NCBI RefSeq assembly: GCF_000003815.2
Contig: NC_049983.1
Span: 25,661,003 to 25,725,002, forward strand
DNA length: 64,000 nucleotides
Direction: 5' to 3'
Source of the DNA: Branchiostoma floridae
Taxonomy: Eukaryota > Chordata > Leptocardii > Amphioxiformes > Branchiostomatidae
Shown here: piece by piece, positions 11,801-21,424 of the stretch
Layout of the letters: each line of letters opens with the position of its first letter
How positions within the stretch are numbered: the stretch's first letter is position 1
Made by a program: the position numbers and the translations under genes
The notes under the pieces: model-generated
Told to the model about the DNA's origin: nothing
The model's input: only the letters and a program-made list of their open reading frames with translations
Databases searched by the model: none

Positions 11801-13819
11801 AATGATATGGCACCATGCAGCTGACAGTTCAAATGTATGTTTCCTGGAAGAAAAAGCAGCACTCAGACTGGTACAAGTGATACCATTCCCAATTTATAAA
11901 ATAGTTAACAGGTCTCTGGAAGAAGTTGTCAATGAGCAATCACCAAATATCAGGTATTAATTTATTCACTCATATTCCTCAGGTGTGGAATCTCTGTCGT
12001 CATTGGATCTATCAGAAGCCTCACAAGAACAAGAGGTCAACCTCAGTCAAGAGGAGGTAGGGGGTTCAGAGCAAAGCCATCCAAACTCAAAGACTACATC
12101 AATCTTAATGAGTGGAGCATTCAAGGAGATTCAGCAATTTTTATCACCAACAAATCTGTCCAGAGATCATTATTCATCCCATTTCTTGCATAAGCTTAGA
12201 TACTGTTAAGCTTACACCTAGTTTACTTTGCTTCACTTGCAAGTAGAGTTCTGTTGTTTGATCCTGTAGTTTTACACTGTATCAATGGCTGTTACTACAC
12301 AAGTCATACAAGTACAATCAATTCAAAAGTCACGTCTGGAAAACTCTGATAGTTTGATAGGTTTATGTGACTTTTCATTGACATGTTGTTCACTAAGAAA
12401 ATAAACTGCCTATTGCAACTCAAAGAAGACTTTGTGCTGAAAATACCTAAAAAATACTGCCTTTCTGCTATTTCACAGTTGCAGTCCTTGGAAGAGGCTC
12501 TTAGTGATCCCCAAAGCACATTGACAGGCGTGCCTATAACAGATGCAGAAATGGACCACAATGCAGAGACGTCCGCGGTGGAGAAGGATGTGTCTGACTG
12601 CATCCAGCTGCTTCTGACACTTGTGGAGTTTGGAAGTTTTTCCGGAGATGCTGAAGATGCAAACATTTCTCCCGAGACAAATCTTCCAGACAACCCAGCC
12701 ATATCTCCAACAACCATTCTAATTTCAGACCAGGTTGAACCCACCACATTGGCCAGTTCTAAGAATACTTCCTCGGTTGAGTCAGCATCTTGCCAAGTAT
12801 ATCCAGTGACTACTTCAAAGTTGGGTCCAGACCAGGATCTAGCAACAGAGTTGGCCGGTTCTGAAAATACTGCTGTGGTTGAATCATGCCAAGGTCTTGA
12901 CTGTCAAGCCACATGTCCAACAGCCAACTCAAGGTGGATTCCAAACCAGGTTGAAGCAACCGAGTTTGTCAATTCCAAAGATACTGCTGTGGTAAATTCA
13001 TTGTCTTGCCAAGGTTCCATTGAAGAAATGTCACATTTACCAGAGGGTGAAGTTCTCGTGAAGGAAGTCATTGACAGCATCATCAGAGATGTTACTGATA
13101 GGAAGATAATCACAGAAGATGAGCAACAACATAAGACAGTACATAAAGAGGGAACACCCAAAGGACAAGGCATTGTTGCTGTGGAGCAAGACAATGTGGA
13201 AACTGATGCGTCTGTAAGCCCAGCTCCAAATGTATCAAAAGAATTTGAGAGCACGCTAACTGCACAGCAACATCAACACAAGATAATACAGAACGCGGAA
13301 ACAGGAGAAGAACAAGAAGTCATTGCTAAGCAGCAAGACAATGAGAAAACTAATGGGTCAAAGTCTGCAAGCCCTCCTGAAAATGTATCAAAACCACTCC
13401 ACACAGAAAGTTTGAAGGAGCAAACTCAAAAGGACCAAGAAACTCAAATTGTCACCAAGACAGAGGATGCAGAAATGCAGACCGCGGCAAGTACCAATAA
13501 TCACAATAAATCTGAGACGGAAATGTCCGGAGAGGATGAGCAAGACACATGTGGTTCCCTCAGCAAAAGCTCCTTGCGGTGTGACAAGTGGACGCAGACC
13601 CCAAATGAAGAGGGCTTGGTTCTGGGAGAAGAAAGCGCCAGTGAAAGTGATGAATGTGAACTGAAGGCTAGAGCAGTGCTTGACAAGGTGAGGGGATTAC
13701 CCGAAGCCTGCAGGAGAGAGGAGCGACTGCTAACGATTCTTAACGAAGTGGAGGAGCTGGTTCTGAAGCTTGAGAGCGCTCACATCCTGCAGTCTCTAAA
13801 AGATGGCACCTCAGCCTAG
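5834..13819 (+). CDS. REDIC1: REDIC1 / C12orf40 homolog (meiotic crossover regulator)
   Basis: The vertebrate protein is a meiosis-specific factor promoting class I crossover intermediates. Exons: 5834-5856, 6086-6125, 6745-6889, 7602-7764, 7958-8129, 8601-8836, 9484-9559, one starting in the N gap and ending 10524, 10885-10932, 11166-11205, 11451-11487, 11593-11662, 11983-12056 and 12479-13819 (stop TAG). Phases join without a break outside the gap. The N-terminus MNWVGGARSRLRMKYEKKQQ followed by DYFERKKYAKQVK and the LSP...DLLYL block is the family signature, closely matching human MNWVGGSRSR. The rest is low-complexity, Ser/Thr/Glu-rich and probably disordered. The C-terminus has RCDKWTQT, resembling an RCDxxxQT motif I recall in the human protein, and a short helical end (EERLLTILNEVEELVLKLE). 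The visible coding length, about 935 codons plus the gap, exceeds the roughly 650-residue human protein. Exact use of small exons 9-13 needs transcript support. Confidence 0.88.
6208..6660. repeat. 20-bp minisatellite in REDIC1 intron 2
   Basis: About 22 nearly perfect head-to-tail copies of GGGGTTGACTTGCTTGCTGC. Variants (A or T in place of the last C, one CGCTTG) cluster at the edges. The long minus-strand open frame across it is only the translation of the repeat and is not a gene. Confidence 0.97.
6890..7060 (+). repeat. Tandem partial copy of REDIC1 exon 3 plus (GTTG)n tract
   Basis: After the exon 3 donor comes a GTTG-rich tract, then at about 6935-7046 a second copy of the last 110 bp of the exon together with its donor (ACAGGACAG|GTTACT). 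It differs at five codons, of which three change the residue, and has no acceptor of its own. It is probably a recent non-functional duplication spanning the exon-intron junction. Confidence 0.9.
7061..7601. other. REDIC1 intron 3 remainder
   Basis: Contains a short (TC)n run at about 7241-7256 and SINE-tail-like text near 7380-7480. Nothing coding was recognised. Confidence 0.4.
8130..8600. other. REDIC1 intron 5
   Basis: AT-rich. A short inverted repeat AATGAGCTGTCATTAG / CTAATGACAGCTC lies at about 8459-8492. Nothing else was recognised. Confidence 0.45.
8850..9190 (+). repeat. Degenerate tandem repeat of about 60 bp (dispersed family)
   Basis: About six diverged units share TCTGTATCTGTATAGC, then GGTATAACCGCCCTT, then TGTAACACACCAGCTT. 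Single related units lie near 24463-24530, 33520-33570 and, inverted, near 59085-59155. This is therefore an interspersed repeat family that has expanded locally in REDIC1 intron 6. Confidence 0.8.
10086..10185. other. Assembly gap, 100 N
   Basis: Exactly 100 Ns, so probably a default-size gap of unknown true length. It removes the 5' end of a REDIC1 exon. The remaining exon, 10186-10524, stays open in frame. Confidence 0.98.
12057..12478. other. REDIC1 intron 13
   Basis: The reading frame of the upstream exon stays partly open past its GTAGGG donor, so retention or a different donor is possible. No repeat was recognised. Confidence 0.35.
13586..13600 (+). other. LC8 (dynein light chain)-type KxTQT motif in REDIC1
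   Basis: The codons encode K-W-T-Q-T inside RCDKWTQTP. This matches the canonical KxTQT anchor bound by DYNLL/LC8 and lies in a predicted disordered stretch. The match is seen directly; binding is inferred. Confidence 0.5.
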
Positions 13820-15223
13820 ATTTGACAAAGATTGACCTCACTTCACACTTAACTATCTGGTTTAGCGTTCGTTGTTCCCTGTCTTCCAAGGTCTGGACGT
13901 TGCAAGAAGTCATTTGGGTCTAATAGCTGCTCTTCATTCACCTCAGTCAAGGTGGTTGGCTTTTTGCAAATCAAACCTATATAATAATGAAAAGAAATAT
14001 AACATAACCAACACAACAGTTGGGATTTACCCAAAATTTCGAAAAGAAATTACTTGGTTTTCCCTATTTTACCCTGATACCATACATACTATGCACCTAC
14101 TTGAAGATGGTACTAATCATAAACTTTATTGCCTACCAACAGATAAGGAAGTAACAGAGACTGTCTTTGAAAGAGGGCACTTTGGCAGATTTGGTGTTGA
14201 ATTCACCCCATTTCTCCAGCTTTACATTCCTGCCGTACACACACAAGAGGCCTATTACCTACTGCATGTGCACTTGCAGGAATGCATAGGGATGTATACT
14301 TTTATGAAATCTATTGCAAAATAAAACAGAAAAGCAAGCAGCATGAAATATGCTTAACTTGGAAAAATGAACTAGTATTTATAATAAATATACTGTTATT
14401 TTAGTAATAGGTGCTGCATTTTCTGCTATTGTTGCTGATCTGTTTAATTCATACTGTAGTTGGCTAAACTTGGACAATTTCGTGTTCTGTTACAGAGCAA
14501 TTCACATTTCGAAATTGAGTGTTTATTTACATGTATGTCAGAACTAATGTTTATATAAATAAATATATATAGAGTGGCTCTATTTAATCTAATACTAGTA
14601 TACTGTTTCGCAGAACTCCTTGCTGATGTTATGGCATGTAAATCCTTACCACTGCCTTTGACATACTTTGTTCATTTGTTATTATACTTTGAACTGCTTC
14701 ATAATAAACAGTAGCAACTAGTTGGTAACTCTTTCATTTCTGGTATATTCTTCCAGCCACATCAACTGTATCCATCAAAGTCGATGAAGGTTAGACATTC
14801 ACGTAATAAGACATGCTAAATAGCAGTGTGTGACTTTGTGTCACTGACGAAAGATTGTGGATGCTACCTGAAATGTCTGACCGTGTCCAAAATCTATCTA
14901 GCTGATTGAGTAATTGCTGTTTTGCGTATCTATCAAACTGTTAAATGTTTCTGAAGCAATTCACTTTTGCTATTGGTGTAAGATTTCAGTATCTGCGTTG
15001 GCAAGGCTGTTCATCAGCTTCATACATGTTCATGTAGGCACGTTGACTCATCGCCATTTCAGCTGAGAAATACGGGGTGAGAACAGCCTTCCCACGTTGT
15101 TGAAGCCCCCAAAAGTCGGCACATTTGTCACACACGTCTACAAACGCGCGGGAGCGAGCGGGACCGATTTGTCCACGACGCCCTCAGGCCGGCATATCCG
15201 CACTCCAGTTGAGTTGGCACGCA
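13820..15223. other. REDIC1 3'UTR and intergenic sequence
   Basis: AATAAA hexamers at 14320-14325 and 14558-14563 are plausible polyadenylation signals. An open frame of 150 codons at 13872-14324 has no recognisable homology or splice context and is treated as UTR. A copy of the dispersed TGACGAAAG...TTGAGTAATTGCT repeat lies at about 14840-14930. Confidence 0.4.
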
Positions 15224-15645
15224 CTAGCCTCCGTTGCAGTCTTCGAACCAAGGACGTTATATGTTATATCTCGTATAACGTCCTTGTTCGGAAGGGGCGG
15301 GGGTTTTTTTTGGGGGGGGGGGGTCGTTGGTTCGCGATTTTCAACGTTTGCTAGGTGCTTTTGTGCCGGGAAAGGGAGTTTGCAGAGGAGAGGAAGGGGC
15401 GGAACTCCCTTCCACAGCAAACTCCCTACTCTAGGTTTTGACACAGCAAGATAAAATACAAAATAGAAAGCCCGATAAAAAGACTAAAAAACAGCCGGAG
15501 CCTAACCTCTGCTTGGAGAGTACAAACTCCCTTCCTCGGCAAACTCCCCTTTCCGGCACAAGACAACCTATCCAACGTTGAAAATCGCGACCCCCCCCCC
15601 CCCCCCATAAAAAAAGGCCCGTTCGAAGACTGCAACGGAGGCTAG
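15224..15645. mobile_element. Fold-back MITE-like element, 422 bp
   Basis: The ends are a perfect 25-bp inverted repeat (15224-15248 and 15621-15645, beginning CTAGCCTCCGTTGCAGTCTT). The arms continue to pair for about 170 bp through CGATTTTCAACG, G-runs and GCCGG-AAAGGGAGTTTG. The left arm has an extra palindromic insert at about 15249-15300 with TATAACGTCCTT and its complement. Flanks read TTGGCACGCA on the left and TTGGCCACGCA on the right, possibly an imperfect target-site duplication. No open frame is present. Confidence 0.8.
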
Positions 15646-17214
15646 GTTGGCCACGCAGAGTCTTATCGCCTTGGCACCTACAAGTCGGGAACACAAAGCC
15701 TACTTGAGACGGCCTTTGAATCACCCCCGACGCGCGCATTCAAAAACGATACTTTTTGGTGATAAGTCGGCGTCAGGATATGTACGGATGGAAAGTCATG
15801 AAAAAGCGCGATATATGCTGTATCGAATCAGTTGCGATTTTGAATGGTTCTGAAGTCACGAGTTTTCGACTCACTGGTGCGTTTTACGCAGTTGCAAGCT
15901 CCTATTGATTATATTTCACTCCGTATTAGGGGTAGAGGAAGTAAATGTTTTGTTGTTCCCGATGATATTTCTCCTGCCATTTGGTCAAATGATATCAACT
16001 CAGTGTCACTGACGAAAACTGATGGATCCCAGTTGAAACGTCTGACCGTTTCCAAAACCATATCCAGTTGCTTGAGTAACTGCTTTTGGATATCAACTCA
16101 GTTATTTTTTTTAAACCTGAATTTCGGCTTAAAGATAAAGTAGATAAATATCACAGTGTTTTATTTTTATTTATTGGCCTTAAGATGTATTTATTTTCTA
16201 CCACCAGAACGTCAGCTATCTTAAGATTTTCGTCGTTCGGGGAATGTTTCTCTTAAGAAATAGGATTCATGGAAAAAAATCCGCTAGCCGCCCTTTTGTA
16301 TATTGCTTGAAGCTATTGTATAATAAGGAGATCCTATCTTGACAGTCACAAGCCTACGCACTTCATCCGAAAGTTTTCAATTTATCCTAAGGTCTGCAAT
16401 TTGTCGACTACTGAATTCACCTATACGTCAAGCTTTAACGTGCGATGGTGCTCTCTGTGAATGGGGAAATTGTGTTTCCAATTAAAATCCTGAAACTAGA
16501 AAGGTAACATTTGCAAGCAAATATGAAATATATATAATGTTCACTTTCTCAAGTTGTACTTCAACATTGACTACTGTTATGTTTATTCTTACGCCAACAC
16601 TCATATATAACATTATATTATATAGATATTATATGCAAAACAATTCCCAGAATGACAAGGTTCAGTAGCTATAGGTCACGTTTTCTAGATCTATGAGAGA
16701 GAAATAAGTGTAGAACATTCTAGAAAGTGAAAGTCGGAAATCGCGCGCGGTAGAACTTGCTTCAGAACAATCGTGTAGTAGTTTTGATGCAGTAGCGTTA
16801 CTCCAAACGTTTCCATAAGGAATTTCCGCGACATTTAGAATGTCTGAAGTACTTGGGGCAAATGGTAATGCAAGCTCCCCGTCAAGCATTCGTGCTGTGG
16901 AGAACATAAAAACGGCTTCTGTATACGTTCTGCTCAAAGGTGCTTGGGTCTGATACGCCACTTTCTGTTTGCATGCACGCAGCCGACTTATAGCGGGTTA
17001 TTCGTCCCGCGACTGCCATAGTCTAGGTCGATGTGAAAGCGCTGTCCGTGGGAAGTATCTTTAGACTCGAGCTCCAGAGACTTGGTTTTCGGATGACACT
17101 GGCGAACGAAATGGTTTCAGTCTGTTTAGGCGCAGTCTTGTAGATGGACGTCGTAACTTTAAAACGGGTAGTTTCAAGACTTCAGTACGGTTTTCAGCTT
17201 GGGCGTGACCGTTG
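15646..17214. other. Intergenic sequence
   Basis: Contains a copy of the dispersed CACTGACGAAA...TTGCTTGAGTAACTGC repeat at about 16000-16100. The remainder is AT-rich. I see no gene. Confidence 0.4.
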
Positions 17215-17370
17215 TAGCGTGCGTGGTCGAGTGGTCAGCGGCCCTATAGCCAGAGTACTTTCCGATTTCTATCGGGGCTCCTTGCACTCGATGCCCTAAA
17301 AAAAATCAGCGCAAGGCGGCCCTGCCTCCGGAACTAGAGGCCGTGAGTTCGATTCCGGCTGTGTCGCTCT
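17215..17370 (+). mobile_element. tRNA-derived SINE (Ser-like), disrupted by a short insert
   Basis: GCGTGGTCGAGTGGTCAGCG resembles an A-box/D-arm of a serine-type tRNA, and GTGAGTTCGATTCCGGCTG is a B-box/T-arm. They are separated by an extra segment of about 70 bp with an A8 tract. GCGGCCCT occurs on both sides of that segment. A shorter undisrupted relative (AGCGGTCCTGCCTCTGGAGC) lies at about 26690-26725. The mature tRNA fold is broken, so this is not a functional tRNA gene. Confidence 0.6.
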
Positions 17371-19610
17371 CCCAAAGATCCACAATTATCTTACGTTAAC
17401 ATTTCATCTATTCTTCTTGCGGTCTATACACATATTTAATTAAAACATAATGATAATAATAACAACTTTATTTCACAACAACTGTACAAGGTGCAAAGTA
17501 TGGCATCTCATCATCATGGGAAGTATGACATCTACTGGTACATAACTACTGTTCCATAAGGCTAATAATCTACATAAAACAAGTGTAGTATGGGATGAGA
17601 ATTTGTCCAATCATTGGAGGCTTTCATAATAATTGGAGAAATTTCTAACGTCTAAACTGTATTTGATACTAGTATATAACCATATGTAAAACAGAAATAT
17701 TGACAGGACGTAGGCGTACAAAATTAAAAGAATTTACGTCACTATCGCAACACACCATACATGACGCAAAGCGTTCATTGTTGAAAGATCTACATATAAG
17801 TTTAGCCTCTCTGTGCTGTGCAGGGAGTGGCGTCCGTATAATTCTAGTCTACGTGACCTTTTGAACTCCTGTGGTCTGGAAACAAGTTTGATAAGCGTGC
17901 TGTAAGGCTGCCATTCAAGGTCTAGTGCAGGCCAGTAACACCATGTTGATTTGATTATATGGATGACATCCTCGCGCAGAGCAGTTTTCGGCCGTTTCCA
18001 AAGAAGAAAAAAAACGGCAGTTCAGCCCTACTTTCAACCGTACTGTAAATCGTACAAAGCAGTTGTAAAATAAGAAATTGTATACCGCATATTAAGGAAA
18101 AACATACTGTTAAGGTTTTATACAGGTGTAATTTCAGCTGCCTACAGAAATTATAAGTTGGCCAGATCTAAAGAATCTGATCTTCTGACAGACTGCCAAG
18201 GGTATGGTCATCTTGAAATCAACTCAATCTCACATAAAAATCTGAACGACAAATTGAGATATTTTAACCTCAAAGCAAGAGGGTATGTTCCTTTTCCTTT
18301 GTGCCAAAGTTCATCCCATTCTCTAAAAAAATGCACTTTCTATAAAACCATTTGCATTACTTCGACTCACCCTCTTAGATAGCTAAATGATTTGAGTATA
18401 CGTAGATTTTCCAAACGTTTGCAGATAGCTTAACGTTTGAATTCCAATGTAATGTAATTTTGTGTATTTATTTCTTTCCGTGTCACAAGGTATCTGCACT
18501 ATCGGTATGCATGCAGACATTCCCAATTTGTAAGAGACGTGTCACGTGTAAGTACATTGCCACCGACACTGTGTTTTCTATCTGCACTGTCCATATCTAA
18601 ATCCCCTGTCTGTTACTGAAATGGGTGTCTTATCCGCCTCTAGGCGCAAAACACTCTTAAGAAAAATCTGAAGGAATGACGCGCTTAGGACCTCCACAGA
18701 GAGTGGTACGTCGAAAGGCAGCGTGAAAAATCTGACTAACGCCTTCAGACAGCTTTCACTACTGCATCTAAAGTACAGTCACTTTCGTTTTCAAGTTCGA
18801 AAGGCCAAAACAACTTGTTAAAAAGCTCTTTGGGTTGCTTTTTCAGAATATAGACGGTTAACTTCACACGTCGTTCGAAGTTTTAATGGAATCTTTCTTA
18901 AGCTTTTTTATATCATGTTGTCTGTAACTCAGTCCTATAAAGTATACATGTGTCAGGTTAGACAGAATATCGGTGGTTCTACCGGTAGAGATTCCGATTG
19001 GAATCTTTTTCTTTTATTGCAATATTAAATACCGCACATGATGACGACATACTCAAGTTTACAGCTTATTTTCGTGTCGACATCAGGGTACATTACAAAA
19101 GTACATAACAAATTATACAAATACAGAAATTTAGGAAAAAAATACAGATATGCAACGCACAAGTGCAGCAAATTATTGTTTATTTAATGTAAAAATGTTT
19201 TTACTAGACACCAGAACATCGGTGTTGGGTAGATACTAGATATAGTACATGTACATGATTTACTTACTTGTATGAAGTTTTATCTATTCAGTTAGTTTTA
19301 CCACATTAGTGGAAGGTGAATAACACCTTTTTAAGATGTCAACCCGGAGACCAGACTGTAAGGTTTGATCCACTCACACCGGGAAGGACCCTTTCTGTTT
19401 TTAATAAGTGAGGCGGGTCCTTTTGCGTTCTTGAGGTATGGCTCTCCTCAAACACGGGACCTCCTATTCGATTGATTAACCTTAGCTTGTAGTCTGTGTA
19501 ACACAAACTCCGCTGTCCGGGGCTGTAACTGGCCCCTCCCTGCGGAGGCCGGCGGATGTTTGGCGGGCTGCTATAAGCGAGATTTAATCAGGCTACGAAG
19601 CTTTGTACTC
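17371..19610. other. Intergenic sequence
   Basis: AT-rich, with no protein gene recognised. Around 19420-19480 a SINE-tail-like stretch (TTCTTGAGGTATGGCTCTCC, ACACGGGACC) resembles, in opposite orientation, the tail of the 5S-derived SINE. Confidence 0.4.
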
Positions 19611-19760
19611 ATTTTTATTTGAGTGAAGTGAGGAAAGCCGTGTTAAGTGCGTTTTCTAAGGGCACAAGATCGGTAGCATATCAGCGGGTTCAAATTCAGG
19701 ACCTCTGGGTTCTGGGCCAAGCACCCTGCCGTTATGGCCGTTACATTAACTTTGTTTCGC
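19611..19760 (-). mobile_element. tRNA-derived SINE fragment
   Basis: Read on the minus strand it has a B-box-like TTTGAACCCGC, a variable tRNA-like head (ATGGCGG... at the 3' side of the plus strand) and the GTGCCCTTAGAAAACGCACTT-type body shared with copies near 31000-31195 and 31445-31580. Confidence 0.55.
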
Positions 19761-20958
19761 TCGGCAAGCTGATGCCATTTCAAGATAACACTTGCACTTG
19801 CACTTGCAAATATGCACCTTGCGTTACCGGATATGCAACGAACGAAGGACACTCTAAAGGACGGCGCCTGTCCTCGGCTATCTGCAAAGCCATTCCTCTT
19901 TCCGTCACAACGAACCATGGTTGACACGAGCAGTGGTCTGCGAGACTAAAAATAGCTAGATGGACGACCACGATTAGAACAACGTGCGTCATCGCTGACG
20001 TCATGACTACATCACGTTGGAGCTGCACGAAGTCCAGACTAGAAGATTAGAAGCATACTTTAATCTATAGACTTCTTAGAATAATGTTATCTGTAAGACT
20101 GTGTCTTTATAATATCTTAAATGTTCTTTACCTCTTCCCTCGTGACCTCAGTGAAAATCGACCTACAGGCCGATTTGAGCTTCTTGCGTAGAAACAAGGT
20201 TCAAAGAAACAAACGAACTGGCGCAGTGTTACGATCTGTCTGCCGGGAGAAAATATAGCGTAGTGTTTAACACCCGACTGAAGGTCAGATTTTATTTTCT
20301 TCTCGGGTCGCAATTCTTCCTGTACATAGCGTTTTACTGTTGGTAAGTATGCACTCAGGGTGACTCTTAGAAAGCCATCCTGGTTAGGAGAAACAGAACT
20401 AAATTAATCGATAAATTTCATTGAGTACTATCATCAATTTGAAACCAAATTTAAACGCCCCCTCCAATATTTCCATTGAAAGGCGCTCGGCTTGCAATTC
20501 ACTCAACCATCTGCAACTAGCTGTAGGTCAAAGTTTCCAGGCAAAAGTGTTGCACATATAGGATCATAGAATGCCATCATCTGGGTATTGTTATGGGTTG
20601 GGGGCAATTCTAACATAAATGCGGCATACAGCAACAAACCGCATTGGGAAAGTAAATCTGCAGCAGCACAGTATAGGTCAAATTTTACTGATAGAATTAT
20701 CTAACAACCTTAGGGGGGTTAGTTTGGGGTTAAAAACTCTCAGCGGGACAAGGGTTAACTTTTGAGAAGTTGTCACGAAAATCACTTGTTGCGCTCTGCG
20801 TGAAGCATTGTGGGATGCCCGCCCAACTGCGCATACCTAGTGCGCAGGTACAGGAAGTCAACAGTGGCCAACATGGCGCAGTGGTAGACGAGTTTAGTTT
20901 TTACCGGTGAAACTACCGGACTTCTCCTGGTCTTTCTCCTGCACACGGGCGCTTGCAC
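19761..20958. promoter_or_regulatory. SLC2A13 upstream region, 5'UTR and putative promoter
   Basis: The sequence becomes GC-rich from about 20790 and leads into the first coding exon. GGCCAACATGGCGCAG at about 20863-20878 matches a YY1-type AACATGGCG element, common just downstream of TATA-less starts. No TATA box is evident. Further upstream (19761-20780) nothing specific was recognised. Confidence 0.45.
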
Positions 20959-21424
20959 ATGAGCCGGGAACATAGCTTTGAGATGAAGGGTACCTCCGCC
21001 AACTTCGTCATGGACAGGCCCGAGAGCGACGAGCGGCAGCTCATCAACCAGTCGGCGGGGGACCGCGGCAGTGCGCCCCGCCCGCCGGCCCGCAAGGCTC
21101 CGGTGATCCTCTACGTGCTCACCCTGCTCGCTGCTATCGGGGGGTTCCTGTTCGGCTACGACACCGGGGTGGTCTCCGGGGCCATGATCCTGATACGAGA
21201 GGACTTTAAGCTGTCTACTGTCTGGCAAGAGGCCATCGTGAGCGTGACGATAGGGGCAGCGGCTCTCTTCGCTTTGCTGGGCGGGCTGCTGAACGACACG
21301 TTCGGAAGGAAGCCCGTCATCCTACTCGCTAGCTTCGTGTTCACGGCCGGGGCGGTGGTCATGGGCGCCGCGCAGTCTAAAGTGCTGCTGCTCATCGGGA
21401 GAATCGTCGTGGGCATCGGGATAG
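20959..21424 (+). CDS. SLC2A13: SLC2A13 exon 1 (N-terminus, TM1-TM4 start)
   Basis: The ATG at 20959 opens [11 protein letters not shown]. An in-frame TTG and CAC precede it, so this is the first ATG in the frame. It encodes the cytosolic N-terminus, TM1 ([19 protein letters not shown]), TM2, the GRKP loop and RIVVGIGIG. It ends in phase 1 at GATAG|GTAAGG. It is markedly GC-rich compared with the flanks. Confidence 0.94.

Noticed and set aside
12304-12749. Minus-strand frames opposite REDIC1 exon 14
   Set aside because: Antisense shadows of a long, well-supported plus-strand coding exon.
13872-14324. 150-codon plus-strand frame after REDIC1
   Set aside because: No family resemblance, AT-rich, directly follows the REDIC1 stop and contains a polyadenylation-type AATAAA at its end; most likely 3'UTR.
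17215-17370. A functional tRNA-Ser gene
   Set aside because: A-box and B-box parts are separated by too much sequence and the cloverleaf cannot form; treated as SINE.
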